Part shown: in pieces, positions 47,871 through 58,894 of the stretch
Layout: each line of letters begins with the position of its first letter
How positions within the stretch are numbered: position 1 is the stretch's first letter
NCBI RefSeq assembly: GCF_005484945.1
Contig: NZ_CP034035.1
Span: forward strand, 2,790,001 to 2,854,000
Direction: 5' to 3'
DNA: 64,000 bases
Source of the DNA: Brenneria rubrifaciens
GTDB taxonomy: Bacteria > Pseudomonadota > Gammaproteobacteria > Enterobacterales > Enterobacteriaceae
Position numbers and translations under genes: made by a program
Notes under the pieces: generated by a model
What the model saw: only the letters and a program-made list of their open reading frames with translations
Database searches by the model: none
Told to the model about the DNA's origin: nothing

Positions 47871-47873
47871 TAT

Positions 47874-49310
47874 TTATTCATTCTCAGAGGTTAAAGGCAG
47901 TTCAATACGAAAACACACATCAGCATAGTCAACCACAATCAGGCTGAGTTCCCCCCGCATACGACGAATACAATCCCGGGCGATGCTCAGCCCCAGACCG
48001 CTGCCTTTGACAGCCCCTTTACGCTGATGACTTCCTTGATAAAAAGGTTCAAAGATCATGCCGCGTTCCGCATCAGGGATGGGCGTACCACTATTCGCGA
48101 TATCGATCTGTACCCGATTGCCTATCTGACGACTAGCGATCCAAATGTTACCGGATTCCTTGCCATAGTGCACCGCATTGGAATAGAGATTATCAATCAC
48201 GCGCATCAACAGCGTTGTCTCGGCCCAGCACTGTTCAGCGTTCAGTTCAACACCGGTATGCAGCATTTTGGCCCGCGCGGGCAAGCTATGGGACGACACG
48301 ACAATATCAACGATTTCCTCAATCTCCACCCGTTCCAGCTCGGTCGGGGTATCAGCCAGCTTGCGGTTATAGTCCAGCAGTTGATCGATCAGTTGCAGCA
48401 AGTGCAGACTGCTGCTGTCGAGAATGGCGACCACTTCTTTTTGATCGGCAGTCAGCGGCCCCACCACCTCATCGGCCAGTAATTCCGTCCCTTCACGCAA
48501 ACTTGCCAGTGGCGTTTTCAGTTCATGAGAAATATGCCGCAAAAATTCATGTCGTTGAGACTCCAGCCAGGAAAGGCGTTCACTCAACCAGATAATGCGC
48601 TGCGCCAGCGAGCGAATTTCACGGGGACCTTTAAAAGTACTGGTATTGCCCAGCGAGCGCCCTTCCCCCAGGCGATTGATCATCCGCTCAACCCCGTTGA
48701 CCGGGCCGATAATCATCCGGGTGAACAGCATCACCAACAGCACGCTCACCAGAAAAAGCAGCAGCGCCTGCCAGCCAAAGAACTGACCGCGCTCGGCAAT
48801 GGCCTGTTGCAGTTGTTGCCCGCGGGAAAACACGACATCACGAGTGACCTGCACCATCTCTCCGTTCGCCCGGGAAAAATTCGCCAACAGCCCAGGCACG
48901 TTCTGATCTGGGCCGCTGTTGTTGCAGTGCAACTCTGCAAGCTGGGTTAGATACTGACGCAGCGTTTGGTAATAGCGCGGGTCCGGCAAAACAGCCGCGT
49001 GGGCATCCAGCATTTGAGCGTATTGTTTACGCTGATTCTGATACAGTGTCGCCAGCGTTTGGTCATCCAGCACACAATACTGTCGATAGCTACGCTCCAT
49101 TGCCAGCGCCACGCTGGTCATCGCCTCGCTGCGACGCGCGTCCGTCAAAGTGGTTCGATTGATGTCCGCCGCCTGTTCACTCAGCATATTCAGGCTCTGA
49201 TAAGCCTGATAAGCCAATACCAGTAACGGTAACAGCACCAGCAAGAAAGCCATGATTACCAATTGCCGCAGAGAACGCGGGAAAAAACGCCATCGTTTCA
49301 AAGAAATCAT
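47874..49310 (-). CDS. glrK: Sensor kinase GlrK (QseE)
   Basis: A 478-residue histidine kinase with two transmembrane segments (about residues 14-34 and 165-190), a periplasmic sensor region with RRSEAMTSVALAMERSYRQYCVLDD, a HAMP linker and the phospho-acceptor His in HISHELKTPLASL, then the ATPase with G1/G2 boxes (GSGLGLSIARDCIRRM). Start set at ATG 49310 (MISLKRWRFFPRSLRQLV), with AGG seven bases upstream. First gene of the glrK-qseG-glrR operon and downstream of glmY. Confidence 0.95.
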   Translation of the reverse strand: MISLKRWRFFPRSLRQLVIMAFLLVLLPLLVLAYQAYQSLNMLSEQAADINRTTLTDARRSEAMTSVALAMERSYRQYCVLDDQTLATLYQNQRKQYAQMLDAHAAVLPDPRYYQTLRQYLTQLAELHCNNSGPDQNVPGLLANFSRANGEMVQVTRDVVFSRGQQLQQAIAERGQFFGWQALLLFLVSVLLVMLFTRMIIGPVNGVERMINRLGEGRSLGNTSTFKGPREIRSLAQRIIWLSERLSWLESQRHEFLRHISHELKTPLASLREGTELLADEVVGPLTADQKEVVAILDSSSLHLLQLIDQLLDYNRKLADTPTELERVEIEEIVDIVVSSHSLPARAKMLHTGVELNAEQCWAETTLLMRVIDNLYSNAVHYGKESGNIWIASRQIGNRVQIDIANSGTPIPDAERGMIFEPFYQGSHQRKGAVKGSGLGLSIARDCIRRMRGELSLIVVDYADVCFRIELPLTSENE

Positions 49311-49349
49311 CTCGTTACCTATCAACCCGCTTGATGCTAACTGAATCTG

Positions 49350-49400
49350 CTAAAAACGTCAGGAACGTTTTTTAACATTGCATAACGCATTCCAATTTAG
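49350..49400. repeat. Dispersed intergenic repeat, partial copy D
   Basis: AAAAACGTCAGGAACGTTTT followed by TTAACATTG resembles the segment around 54229-54260 (AAAAATCACCAGGAACGATT then TTTAGCATTG). It lies just upstream of glrK. Confidence 0.4.
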
Positions 49401-49480
49401 TGTCACAGCCAAGTAGAAAGCGGAAGGGCGCGGCAAGCCCGGTCGTCAACGGAAGAGTAAAGCAGAAGGAAGATTAGGCA

Positions 49481-49683
49481 TTACGCGGCCGAAAGGCCGC
49501 GTAACTGAATAGGCGGTGCCTCACTCAACGTGTCGCCCGATGTTTGATAAAGTCCGCTTGCGCGTTCTGTTATCGGTCTGGTGGACGATAGGCACCCTTT
49601 CTTTTGGCGTCATTCCGGTGTTATGAGCGAAAATCTCTGCCAAACAGCAGAACGCAATCATAACCAGTTGAATGAGCAACGCT
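49481..49683 (-). ncRNA. glmY: sRNA GlmY (approximate ends)
   Basis: GlmY is the decoy sRNA that binds RapZ and protects GlmZ, thereby inducing glmS. The call rests on several points: location between purL and glrK, a sigma54 promoter at the right distance, and a 5' part (GCTCATTCAACTGGTTATGA) similar to the E. coli GlmY start (GCTCATTCACCGACTTATG). That segment can pair with TCATAACACCGGAATGA further along to make the first long stem. The region ends in a perfect ten-base-pair hairpin with loop TTTC at 49481-49504. There is no T-run after this hairpin, so the 3' end is uncertain and read-through into glrK is possible. Confidence 0.8.
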
Positions 49684-49691
49684 AAAGATTA

Positions 49692-49707
49692 TGCATCTAT
49701 CGTGCCA
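49692..49707 (-). promoter_or_regulatory. Sigma54 promoter of glmY
   Basis: On the minus strand TGGCACGATAGATGCA fits the sigma54 consensus TGGCAC-N5-TTGCA at all but one base. The predicted start is near 49682. Confidence 0.8.
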
Positions 49708-49812
49708 ACCTTTTAATTAATATTTAACCAGTTAATTTTAAACAACTTATTATTTAAAAATGGGTTATAAAACAGGATAGCAGCGCCGGACGTAAGCCTG
49801 AACACGATTTTC

Positions 49813-49925
49813 TGTCGTCAAAAACAGACACCTTGCCCGCCATACATTTCATTTCTTATAAATCAACTAATTAAATGTCTTCTATTGGAGACAGTGAGAT
49901 AGACGTTTGTCGTAAAAACACGACA
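49813..49925. promoter_or_regulatory. glrR: Three GlrR activator sites upstream of glmY
   Basis: Three copies of TGTC-N10-GACA occur: 49813-49830, 49876-49893 and 49908-49925, spaced 63 and 32 bp, close to whole helical turns. This is the arrangement known for GlrR at E. coli glmY. An IHF-like site AATCAACTAATTA lies at 49860-49872 between them. Confidence 0.85.
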
Positions 49926-49983
49926 AACTTATTTATTCGCTGTTTTTATCGCCATTTAGTCGCTTTACTGTTACCCCTAGCCA

Positions 49984-50005
49984 GCAAAAAAGGGCCGAAG
50001 CCCTT
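49984..50005 (-). terminator. Intrinsic terminator of purL
   Basis: AAGGGC / GCCCTT stem with loop TTCG (minus strand), followed by TTTTTGC, 35 bp past the purL stop. Confidence 0.85.
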
Positions 50006-50039
50006 GTCGTGTTTTACTTGTTCTGTGACCAGAGGGTGA

Positions 50040-53000
50040 TTAACCCAGTTGTCTGCGCGCATTGCGGAACATACGCATCCACGGGCTATCCTCGCCCCAC
50101 TCTTCCGGGTGCCAGGAGTGGCTGACGGTACGAAATACGCGTTCAGGGTGCGGCATCATCACGGTTGCGCGACCGCTGGCGCTGGTTATCGCGGTAATAC
50201 CGTTTGGTGAACCATTCGGGTTGGCCGGATAATTTTCCGTCACCTGTCCGTAGTTATTCACGTAACGCAATGCCACCAGATTCTGCTGTTCCAGCGCACT
50301 CAGATGAGTATTATCACGGATTTCAACACGTCCTTCGCCGTGAGAAACCGCGATAGGCATCCGTGAACCCGCCATGTCGTTCATGAACAGAGAGGGGCTT
50401 TTTTCGACTTCCACCAAACTGAAACGAGCTTCAAAACGGTCAGACTTATTACGGACAAACCGCGGCCACAGATCGGCACCCGGAATCAGCTCACGCAGGT
50501 TCGACATCATCTGGCAGCCGTTACACACCCCCAGCGCCAACGTTTGCGGACGTTGGAAGAACGCGGCAAACTCATCACGCACACGTGAGTTGAACAAAAT
50601 GGATTTCGCCCAGCCTTCGCCCGCGCCCAGCACGTCGCCATACGAGAAGCCGCCGCAGGCAACCAGCGCATGGAAGTCCCACAGGTCACGACGCCCCGCC
50701 AGTAAATCGCTCATATGGATATCCATGGCATCAAAACCCGCACGATGGAAGGCCGCCGCCATCTCCACATGAGAGTTGACGCCCTGCTCACGCAATACGG
50801 CGACTTTGGGGCGAACCTGCCTGGCAATGTAGGGGGCCGCAATATCTTCCTGCGGATCGAAGGTCAGCACCACATTCAGGCCCGGATCGTTATCGTCCTG
50901 CTTGGCAACATGTTCCTGATCGGCACACTGCGGGTTATCACGCAGGCGCTGCATCTGCCAGGTTGTTTCAGCCCACCAGTCGCGCATCGTGGTGCGGTTT
51001 TCGTGATAAACAACAGCGTCACCACACTTAATAATGAAGTGAGAACCGTCTTCCGCCTGACCAAGATAGTGAACGCACTCCGCCAGACCGTTCAGGGCCA
51101 ACACGCTTTCCACCTCGGCGCGACGCGACGCGGGGATCTGAATCACGGCGCCCAGTTCTTCATTAAACAATGTCGCCAGGACATCCTCACCCTGCGTGGC
51201 GATATCAACATTCACGGCACAGTGTCCGGCGAACGCCATTTCCGCCAGTGTCACCAGCAAGCCGCCGTCGGAACGGTCGTGGTACGCCAATAAGACTTTA
51301 TCCGCCACCAACTGCTGGAGAGCATTAAAGAACCCGGCCAGTTGGGTGGCATTACGAACATCCGCGGTTTCGCTGCCCAACTGGCGATAAACCTGAGCCA
51401 GCGCCGTGGCGCCCAGCGCCTTGTGGCCCGCGCCCAGATCAATCAACAGCAACACATTATCCTGTCCGGTGCGCAGTTGCGGAGTCACCGTAGCACGCAC
51501 ATCTTCCACACGGGCAAACGCGGAAATCACCAGCGACATCGGGGATGTCATGGTGCGTTCTTCTTCCCCCTCCTGCCAGCGCGTCTTCATCGACATCGAA
51601 TCTTTGCCGACCGGAATGGTCAGCCCCAGCGCCGGGCACAGCTCTTCACCAATGGCCTTTACCGCGTCGTAAAGACCGGCATCTTCACCCGGATGTCCGG
51701 CCGCCGCCATCCAGTTCGCGGACAATTTCACCCGGTTCAACGAACCGATATGGGTCGCGGCAATATTGGTCAAGGCTTCGCCCACCGCCAGACGCGCAGA
51801 CGCGGCGAAATCAAGCAGCGCCACAGGCGCACGCTCACCAATCGACATCGCTTCGCCGTAATAGCTGTCCAGACTCGCGGTGGTTACCGCGCAGTCCGCC
51901 ACCGGCACCTGCCACGGCCCGACCATCTGGTCGCGCGCGACCATACCGGTAACGGTGCGGTCGCCGATGGTGATCAGGAACGTTTTTTCGGCCACGACCG
52001 GCAGATGAAGTACGCGCTCCACGGCTTCGGCAAGATAGATACCATCGCGCTTCAATGGCGTGCCGTCAGCCTGCTTGCGCTCAACGTCGCGCAGCATTTT
52101 CGGCGTTTTGCCCAGCAACACGTCCAGCGGCAGATCGATCGGCTGATTGTTGAAGTGACGGTCATTCAGCGTCAGATGCAACTCTTCAGTCGCCTCGCCG
52201 ATCACCGCGTACGGTGCGCGCTCACGGCGGCAGATCTCATCGAAACGCGCCAACTGTTCTGGCGCAACGGCCAGCACATAACGCTCCTGAGATTCATTAC
52301 ACCAGACCTCCAGCGGACTCATACCCGGTTCGTCATTCAGAATGTCACGCAGTTCAAAACGCCCGCCGCGGCCACCGTCACTGACCAGTTCCGGCATCGC
52401 GTTGGATAAACCGCCCGCGCCCACGTCGTGAATAAACAGAATCGGGTTTTCTTCACCCAGTTGCCAACAGCGATCGATCACTTCCTGACAGCGGCGTTCC
52501 ATTTCCGGGTTATCACGCTGAACGGAGGCAAAATCCAGATCAGCATCAGACTGGCCGGACGCCATTGATGATGCCGCGCCACCGCCCAGGCCGATATTCA
52601 TGGACGGCCCGCCCAACACGATCAGTTTTGCGCCCACGCCGATGTCGCCTTTCTTGACGTGGTCGGCGCGGATATTACCGATCCCCCCCGCCAGCATGAT
52701 CGGCTTGTGGTAGCCGCGCAATTCGGAACCGTTGTGACTATCAACACGCTCCTCATAGGTACGGAAATAACCGGTCAGCGCGGGACGCCCGAACTCATTG
52801 TTGAACGCCGCGCCGCCAAGCGGACCTTCGGTCATGATATCCAGCGCGCTGACAATACGATCCGGCTTGCCGAATTCTTCCGTTTCCCACGGCTGGATAA
52901 AGCCCGGTATGCGCAGATTGGAAACGGAGAACCCGACCAGCCCGGCTTTAGGCTTGGAACCGCGGCCGGTGGCGCCTTCATCACGGATCTCGCCGCCGGA

Positions 53001-53927
53001 TCCGGTTGCCGCGCCCGGCCACGGGGAGATAGCCGTCGGATGGTTATGCGTTTCGACTTTCATCAGGATATGCGCGTCTTCCTGATGATAGTCATATTTG
53101 CCGTGCGTATCGGTATAGAAACGCCCCACGGCGGAGCCTTCCATCACGGCGGCGTTATCTTTATACGCTGACAGCACATAGTCCGGCGTATACTCAAAGG
53201 TGTTTTTGATCATCTTGAACAACGATTTCGGTTGCTCAACACCATCAATCACCCAGTCAGCATTAAAAATTTTGTGGCGGCAGTGCTCGGAGTTCGCCTG
53301 TGCGAACATATACAGCTCAATATCCGTCGGATTACGCTTCAATTTATTGAAGGCGGCCAGCAGATAATCAATCTCATCTTCCGCCAATGCCAGCCCCAGA
53401 CGAACATTCGCCTCTTCCAGCGCCTGACGCCCCTGTAACAAGATTTCAATTCGTTTGAATGGCACAGGCTGGTGATGAACAAACAGTTGCTCGGCCTGCC
53501 GCATCTCGTTAAACACGCTTTCCATCATGCGATCGTGCAGCAGCGCGCCCAATTGCCCCCACTGCGCGTCATTCAAGGTTGGCGCATGAATATAGAATGC
53601 CAGACCCCGTTCGAGCCGTAGCACCTTGTCCAGTCCACAGTTATGGGCAATATCGGTCGCTTTGGAAGACCAGGGAGAAATTGTGCCGGGACGCGGCGTC
53701 ACCAGCAGCAGACGGCCTTGCGGCTCATGCCCGGCGAGAGAAGGACCATACTTCAGCAAACGTGTCAGTTTAGCCTGCTCATCGTTGTTCAACGGGGCGC
53801 TGACATCGGCGAAATGCACGTATTCGGCATAGATATCGCTAACCGGCAAAATATGATCTTTGCAGCGGGTGAGCAATTTATTGATACGAAATGCCGACAA
53901 AGCAGGTGAACCACGCAGTATTTCCAT
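50040..53927 (-). CDS. purL: Phosphoribosylformylglycinamidine synthase
   Basis: A 1295-residue single-chain PurL, equal in length to E. coli, that converts FGAR to FGAM in purine synthesis. The N-terminal and central FGAM-synthase domains carry [23 protein letters not shown] loops, and the C-terminal glutaminase has the nucleophile Cys in [15 protein letters not shown] and the His/Glu pair in PHPERVFR. The gene ends ARRQLG. PurR box upstream and intrinsic terminator downstream. Divergent from mltF. Confidence 0.98.
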   Translation of the reverse strand: MEILRGSPALSAFRINKLLTRCKDHILPVSDIYAEYVHFADVSAPLNNDEQAKLTRLLKYGPSLAGHEPQGRLLLVTPRPGTISPWSSKATDIAHNCGLDKVLRLERGLAFYIHAPTLNDAQWGQLGALLHDRMMESVFNEMRQAEQLFVHHQPVPFKRIEILLQGRQALEEANVRLGLALAEDEIDYLLAAFNKLKRNPTDIELYMFAQANSEHCRHKIFNADWVIDGVEQPKSLFKMIKNTFEYTPDYVLSAYKDNAAVMEGSAVGRFYTDTHGKYDYHQEDAHILMKVETHNHPTAISPWPGAATGSGGEIRDEGATGRGSKPKAGLVGFSVSNLRIPGFIQPWETEEFGKPDRIVSALDIMTEGPLGGAAFNNEFGRPALTGYFRTYEERVDSHNGSELRGYHKPIMLAGGIGNIRADHVKKGDIGVGAKLIVLGGPSMNIGLGGGAASSMASGQSDADLDFASVQRDNPEMERRCQEVIDRCWQLGEENPILFIHDVGAGGLSNAMPELVSDGGRGGRFELRDILNDEPGMSPLEVWCNESQERYVLAVAPEQLARFDEICRRERAPYAVIGEATEELHLTLNDRHFNNQPIDLPLDVLLGKTPKMLRDVERKQADGTPLKRDGIYLAEAVERVLHLPVVAEKTFLITIGDRTVTGMVARDQMVGPWQVPVADCAVTTASLDSYYGEAMSIGERAPVALLDFAASARLAVGEALTNIAATHIGSLNRVKLSANWMAAAGHPGEDAGLYDAVKAIGEELCPALGLTIPVGKDSMSMKTRWQEGEEERTMTSPMSLVISAFARVEDVRATVTPQLRTGQDNVLLLIDLGAGHKALGATALAQVYRQLGSETADVRNATQLAGFFNALQQLVADKVLLAYHDRSDGGLLVTLAEMAFAGHCAVNVDIATQGEDVLATLFNEELGAVIQIPASRRAEVESVLALNGLAECVHYLGQAEDGSHFIIKCGDAVVYHENRTTMRDWWAETTWQMQRLRDNPQCADQEHVAKQDDNDPGLNVVLTFDPQEDIAAPYIARQVRPKVAVLREQGVNSHVEMAAAFHRAGFDAMDIHMSDLLAGRRDLWDFHALVACGGFSYGDVLGAGEGWAKSILFNSRVRDEFAAFFQRPQTLALGVCNGCQMMSNLRELIPGADLWPRFVRNKSDRFEARFSLVEVEKSPSLFMNDMAGSRMPIAVSHGEGRVEIRDNTHLSALEQQNLVALRYVNNYGQVTENYPANPNGSPNGITAITSASGRATVMMPHPERVFRTVSHSWHPEEWGEDSPWMRMFRNARRQLG

Positions 53928-54025
53928 AATCTAAAGTTCTCTCGTCTTTGATGCACTGACTACGGTGTAGTCGTTGGGCGCTACAGGGGGGAAACGCGCG
54001 CCATTATAGAGAATCCTGCCCCCGG

Positions 54026-54041
54026 ACGAAACCGTTTGCGC
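54026..54041 (-). promoter_or_regulatory. PurR operator of purL
   Basis: On the minus strand GCGCAAACGGTTTCGT is close to the PurR consensus and to the E. coli purL operator ACGCAAACGTTTTCGT. It lies about 100 bp before the purL start. Confidence 0.75.
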
Positions 54042-54150
54042 TGCTATTATTAAACATCTCATGACGGCGGCGGTTAATCATTAATCGAATCAATAAAAGT
54101 TGCACACTGGCGGTTTGTTACGCAAAATGCCCCAACTCTGGAATTAACTG

Positions 54151-54281
54151 TATAAAAAATCGCCTGTCGCGATTTTTAACGTCGCTTGCGACGGCCCGAA
54201 GTGGGCGGGCAGGGATAGCCTTCATAAAAAATCACCAGGAACGATTTTTAGCATTGTGAAGCAACTAGCAGGCAGGGATAA
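54151..54281 (-). repeat. Dispersed intergenic repeat, tandem copies C1 and C2
   Basis: On the minus strand C1 (54151-54220) contains GGCTATCCCTGCCCGCCCAC, GGGCCGTCGCAAGCGACGTT and AAAAATCGCGACAGGCGATT, matching copies A and B. C2 (54221-54281) repeats the frame: GGGTTATCCCTGCC, then a variable middle, then CTAAAAATCGTTCCTGGTGA with a TTTTTTAT end. The C1 middle folds as GTCGCAAGCGAC and the end as AATCGC/GCGATT, so hairpins are a built-in property. Confidence 0.65.
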
Positions 54282-54337
54282 CCCACTCAAAAAAACTGCC
54301 GCATAGACAAATTTTTAGGCCGCCGAGAGACAACTAT

Positions 54338-55783
54338 TTGAAGCCTTTAAAATTAAACTATTTTTTCATCGGGATTATCACGTTACTGCTGGCGCTGGCT
54401 TTGTGGCCATCGATCCCCTGGCGTAGTAGTCAGGACACGCAGATCAGACAGATTATCTCACGCGGCGAATTACGTATCAGTACGATTAACTCGCCGCTGA
54501 CTTACTATACCAGTAACGGAAGCCCCGCAGGTCTGGATTATGAACTGGCAAAACGTTTCGCCGATTATCTGGGCGTCAAGCTGGTGGTAACGTCACGTAA
54601 AAATCTTGACGAGTTGTTTGACGATCTGGATGACGACAAGGCGGATCTGCTGGCTGCCGGTCTGCTATACAACCACGAACGGCTGGGGCGTTTTCGAGCC
54701 GGACCGAGCTATTACTCCGTTTCACAACAGTTGGTCTATCGCCTGGGTACACCGCGCCCCAAAAAACTGGATAAGCTACAGGGGCGGCTGGCCGTGACAT
54801 CCGGCTCCGCTTATATTGCTACGCTGCGCGATCTGAAAGCGGAGAAATATCCCCGGATCAATTGGGAATCGGCTTCCGACCTGACGACGCAGGATCTGTT
54901 GAAACAGGTGGCGGATGGCAAACTGGACTACACCCTTGCTGATTCCGTCACCATCGGACTAATGCAGCGTATCCGCCCGCAGTTGGCTGTCGCTTTCGAT
55001 TTGAGCGATGAAGAACCCGTGACCTGGTATATGCGGCGTTTCAATGACGATAGCCTTTCGGCGGCGTTGCTGGATTTTTTCAGCCAGATGGTTGAAGACG
55101 GCGCGCTGGCACGTCTGGAAGAAAAATACCTCGGTCACGTTGGCGAATTTGATTACGTTGATACCACGACGTTTCTGAGCGCCATCGATGAAACGCTGCC
55201 AGATTTTCAGCCGCTGTTTGAAAAGTATGCGACCGAAATCGACTGGAAATTACTGGCGGCGATTTCCTATCAGGAGTCGCACTGGAATCCGCTGGCGACA
55301 TCGCCGACAGGCGTACGGGGACTGATGATGCTTACCCGCAATACGGCGGAAAGTCTGGATGTTACCGATCGCCTCGATCCTGAACAAAGCATTCGCGGCG
55401 GCGCGCAATACATGTCCCATATGATGCAAAAAATGCCGGATACCATACCTGAAGACGAAAAAATCTGGTTTGCGCTGGCGTCATACAACATGGGATATGC
55501 GCACTTGCTGGATGCCATAAAGCTGACCAAAAAACAGAAAGGTAATCCCAACAGTTGGGTTGATGTAAAAATGCGCCTGCCGATGCTGAGTCAGAGGCGC
55601 TATTACACGCAAACCTCTTATGGCTACGCTCGCGGAAACCAGGCATATAAATATGTGGAAAACATTCGCCGTTATATGGTGAGCCTAGAGGGGTATCTGA
55701 CCGAAAAAGAGAACAAAGCGAAACAACAGCAGCTTTCCGCCCAGGGTTATCCCGTCATTCCACCCAATGAGATACCGGATTAG
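54338..55783 (+). CDS. mltF: Membrane-bound lytic murein transglycosylase F
   Basis: A 481-residue exported lytic transglycosylase: N-terminal signal/anchor ([21 protein letters not shown]), a solute-binding-like domain (about 35-265, [38 protein letters not shown]) and the C-terminal lysozyme-like SLT domain with catalytic Glu in [23 protein letters not shown]. It cleaves the glycan between MurNAc and GlcNAc. The start codon is TTG at 54338 ([10 protein letters not shown]), with no nearer ATG giving the family N-terminus. It is about 35 residues shorter at the C-terminus than E. coli MltF. Confidence 0.94.
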   Translation: MKPLKLNYFFIGIITLLLALALWPSIPWRSSQDTQIRQIISRGELRISTINSPLTYYTSNGSPAGLDYELAKRFADYLGVKLVVTSRKNLDELFDDLDDDKADLLAAGLLYNHERLGRFRAGPSYYSVSQQLVYRLGTPRPKKLDKLQGRLAVTSGSAYIATLRDLKAEKYPRINWESASDLTTQDLLKQVADGKLDYTLADSVTIGLMQRIRPQLAVAFDLSDEEPVTWYMRRFNDDSLSAALLDFFSQMVEDGALARLEEKYLGHVGEFDYVDTTTFLSAIDETLPDFQPLFEKYATEIDWKLLAAISYQESHWNPLATSPTGVRGLMMLTRNTAESLDVTDRLDPEQSIRGGAQYMSHMMQKMPDTIPEDEKIWFALASYNMGYAHLLDAIKLTKKQKGNPNSWVDVKMRLPMLSQRRYYTQTSYGYARGNQAYKYVENIRRYMVSLEGYLTEKENKAKQQQLSAQGYPVIPPNEIPD

Positions 55784-55813
55784 GCCGCAGCGCGACTTTC
55801 ACTAAAGCCGCGA

Positions 55814-57036
<1,223 letters not shown>

Positions 57037-57104
57037 AACATCACTCCCAGGTCAAAAAATGTCACCATGCTACAAGTTTCCCCCGATCCGGCGCGGTCAT
57101 AAGG

Positions 57105-58028
57105 TCAACTCATCAACGCCTCTCGCAAATAACCGTCATGCTGCGCCAGCTTCCGCCGGGCCGCTTCCGCACTCAGACCGCTCAGAATCATCAGTATCGC
57201 CGGTTTTACTTCATTTTCCGTCTGCAACAGCGCCTGCCGCGCCACATCCGGTTGCGCCCCCGTCGCCTCGATCACGATGCGGCAGGCACGATCCAGCAAT
57301 TTGATGTTGGTTGCTTTCACATCCACCATCAGATTCTGATACACCTTGCCCAACTTCACCATGACGCCGGTGGAAATCATATTCAACACCAGTTTCTGCG
57401 CCGTTCCCGACTTCAGCCGCGTCGATCCCGTTAACGCTTCCGGCCCGACAACGGGAGAAATAGCAACCTGCGCTTCCTGCGCAATGGGCGCATGCGGATT
57501 ACAGGATATCGCCGCGGTACGGCAGCCTATCCGGGCGGCATAACGCAGCGCACCGATAACATATGGCGTTCTGCCGGAAGCCGCCAGACCGATCACCATA
57601 TCATCAGACGTCAGATTAAGAGCGGCCAGATCCGCTTCGCCAAATTGCGGATTGTCCTCCGCCCCTTCAACGGCCTTGAGCAGCGCCCCCGGTCCGCCCG
57701 CAATCAGCCCCACCACCATTCCATGCGGCACGCCAAACGTCGGCGGACACTCTGAAGCGTCCAGCACGCCCAGCCGCCCGCTGGTGCCCGCGCCCAGATA
57801 AATCAGCCTCCCGCCAGCCTTCAGCGCATCCGCCGCCAGATCGACCGCCTCGGCAATCATCGGCAATACCTGCCGAACGGCTTCCGGCACCCTTTGGTCT
57901 TCCTGATTAAACACTCGCATCATGTCCAACGTAGAGAGCGTGTCCAAATTCATGGTGGCAGGGTTTCGGGTTTCGGATACCCATTCGCCCAGACCGCGCT
58001 CGCCCCAATTCAATGCGTCTGCGTTCAT
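57105..58028 (-). CDS. murQ: N-acetylmuramic acid 6-phosphate etherase
   Basis: A 307-residue SIS-domain lyase that cleaves MurNAc-6-P to GlcNAc-6-P and lactate in peptidoglycan recycling. N-terminus [23 protein letters not shown] and the conserved [21 protein letters not shown] and [18 protein letters not shown] segments identify it. It lies between pgpC and a Lap-type module. Its product's usual partner transporter, MurP, is not in the window. Confidence 0.96.
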   Translation of the reverse strand: MNADALNWGERGLGEWVSETRNPATMNLDTLSTLDMMRVFNQEDQRVPEAVRQVLPMIAEAVDLAADALKAGGRLIYLGAGTSGRLGVLDASECPPTFGVPHGMVVGLIAGGPGALLKAVEGAEDNPQFGEADLAALNLTSDDMVIGLAASGRTPYVIGALRYAARIGCRTAAISCNPHAPIAQEAQVAISPVVGPEALTGSTRLKSGTAQKLVLNMISTGVMVKLGKVYQNLMVDVKATNIKLLDRACRIVIEATGAQPDVARQALLQTENEVKPAILMILSGLSAEAARRKLAQHDGYLREALMS

Positions 58029-58168
58029 TCTGCGCCCTCACGGTTCGTTATCGCGTCATCTGCGCACATAGTAATCTCTTTTTGCCGCTATAAAAGTAAG
58101 ATATTCTGCAACGGCATGTATACTCAATAGATTTCAGTATTCAGGCTGACGCTTCTCACGCGGTTGGC

Positions 58169-58891
58169 GTGTATCCTGTAAGTAATCAGAGAAAATCAGT
58201 GCAATATCACTGGCCCAGGCTTCATTATTACAAGCTGTTTTTTATCTGCTGTCTGCTATTTCTGCTGGCGGGCTCCCTGCGCGCCGACTGGGACTTTGTT
58301 ACCATCGTCAAACGGACCGAACAGCTTTACGGCCCAGCTACGCCGCAAGCGAGCCGCCGGATTGAAGAGTGGCAGGCGTTACTGATTCCCCAACGTCATG
58401 TGGAAGAGCTAAAGCAGTTAAAAACCGTTAACCGTTTTTTTAATGACCGGTTGCTGTTTCAGGATGATACCGTCATCTGGAATCAGGAAGATTACTGGGC
58501 AAGTCCGATCGAAGCGTTGCGTAAAGGCGCGGCGGACTGTGAAGACTACGCTATTGCCAAATATTTTACCCTGCGCCATTTAGGGGTGCCCGGTGAAAAA
58601 CTGCGTATTACTTACGTTAAAGCGTTGCGACTCAACAGAGCTCATATGGTGCTCACCTATTATCCGACACCGACATCTATCCCGCTGGTACTGGATAACC
58701 TGACGGATAAGATTCAACCCGCGACGCAGCGCAATGATTTGCTGCCGGTTTATTCCTTTAACGGCGAGGGGCTATGGTTACCGGGCACGAGCGGCAATAA
58801 GCGTGTGGGTGACAGTAAACGACTTTCACGCTGGCAGGATTTATTAACCAAAATGCGTGCCGAAGGATTTTCAATTAAGGAGTTGGATTAG
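58169..58891 (+). CDS. lapG: LapG-like periplasmic cysteine protease
   Basis: A 240-residue bacterial transglutaminase-like cysteine peptidase (BTLCP). The signal segment KLFFICCLLFLLAGSLRAD targets it to the periplasm. The triad is Cys124 in GAADCEDYAIAKY, His159 in NRAHMVLTYY and Asp176 in LVLDNLTD; spacing agrees with Pseudomonas LapG. It cleaves the N-terminus of a LapA-type adhesin when not held by LapD. GTG start at 58169 or, with a better AGAG ribosome-binding site, GTG at 58199. It ends 3 bp before lapD. Confidence 0.9.
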   Translation: MYPVSNQRKSVQYHWPRLHYYKLFFICCLLFLLAGSLRADWDFVTIVKRTEQLYGPATPQASRRIEEWQALLIPQRHVEELKQLKTVNRFFNDRLLFQDDTVIWNQEDYWASPIEALRKGAADCEDYAIAKYFTLRHLGVPGEKLRITYVKALRLNRAHMVLTYYPTPTSIPLVLDNLTDKIQPATQRNDLLPVYSFNGEGLWLPGTSGNKRVGDSKRLSRWQDLLTKMRAEGFSIKELD

Positions 58892-58894
58892 GCT

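Larger units (their letters stand above)
53928..54337. other. Divergent region between purL and mltF
   Basis: 410 bp without a gene. It contains the purL promoter side with a PurR box near 54026 and, beyond it, two tandem copies of the dispersed repeat (54151-54281). The mltF promoter must lie in or past the repeats. Confidence 0.6.

Noticed and set aside
51342..52409. 355-codon plus-strand frame opposite purL
   Set aside because: Antisense shadow; composition rich in Arg/His/Gln and no homology.
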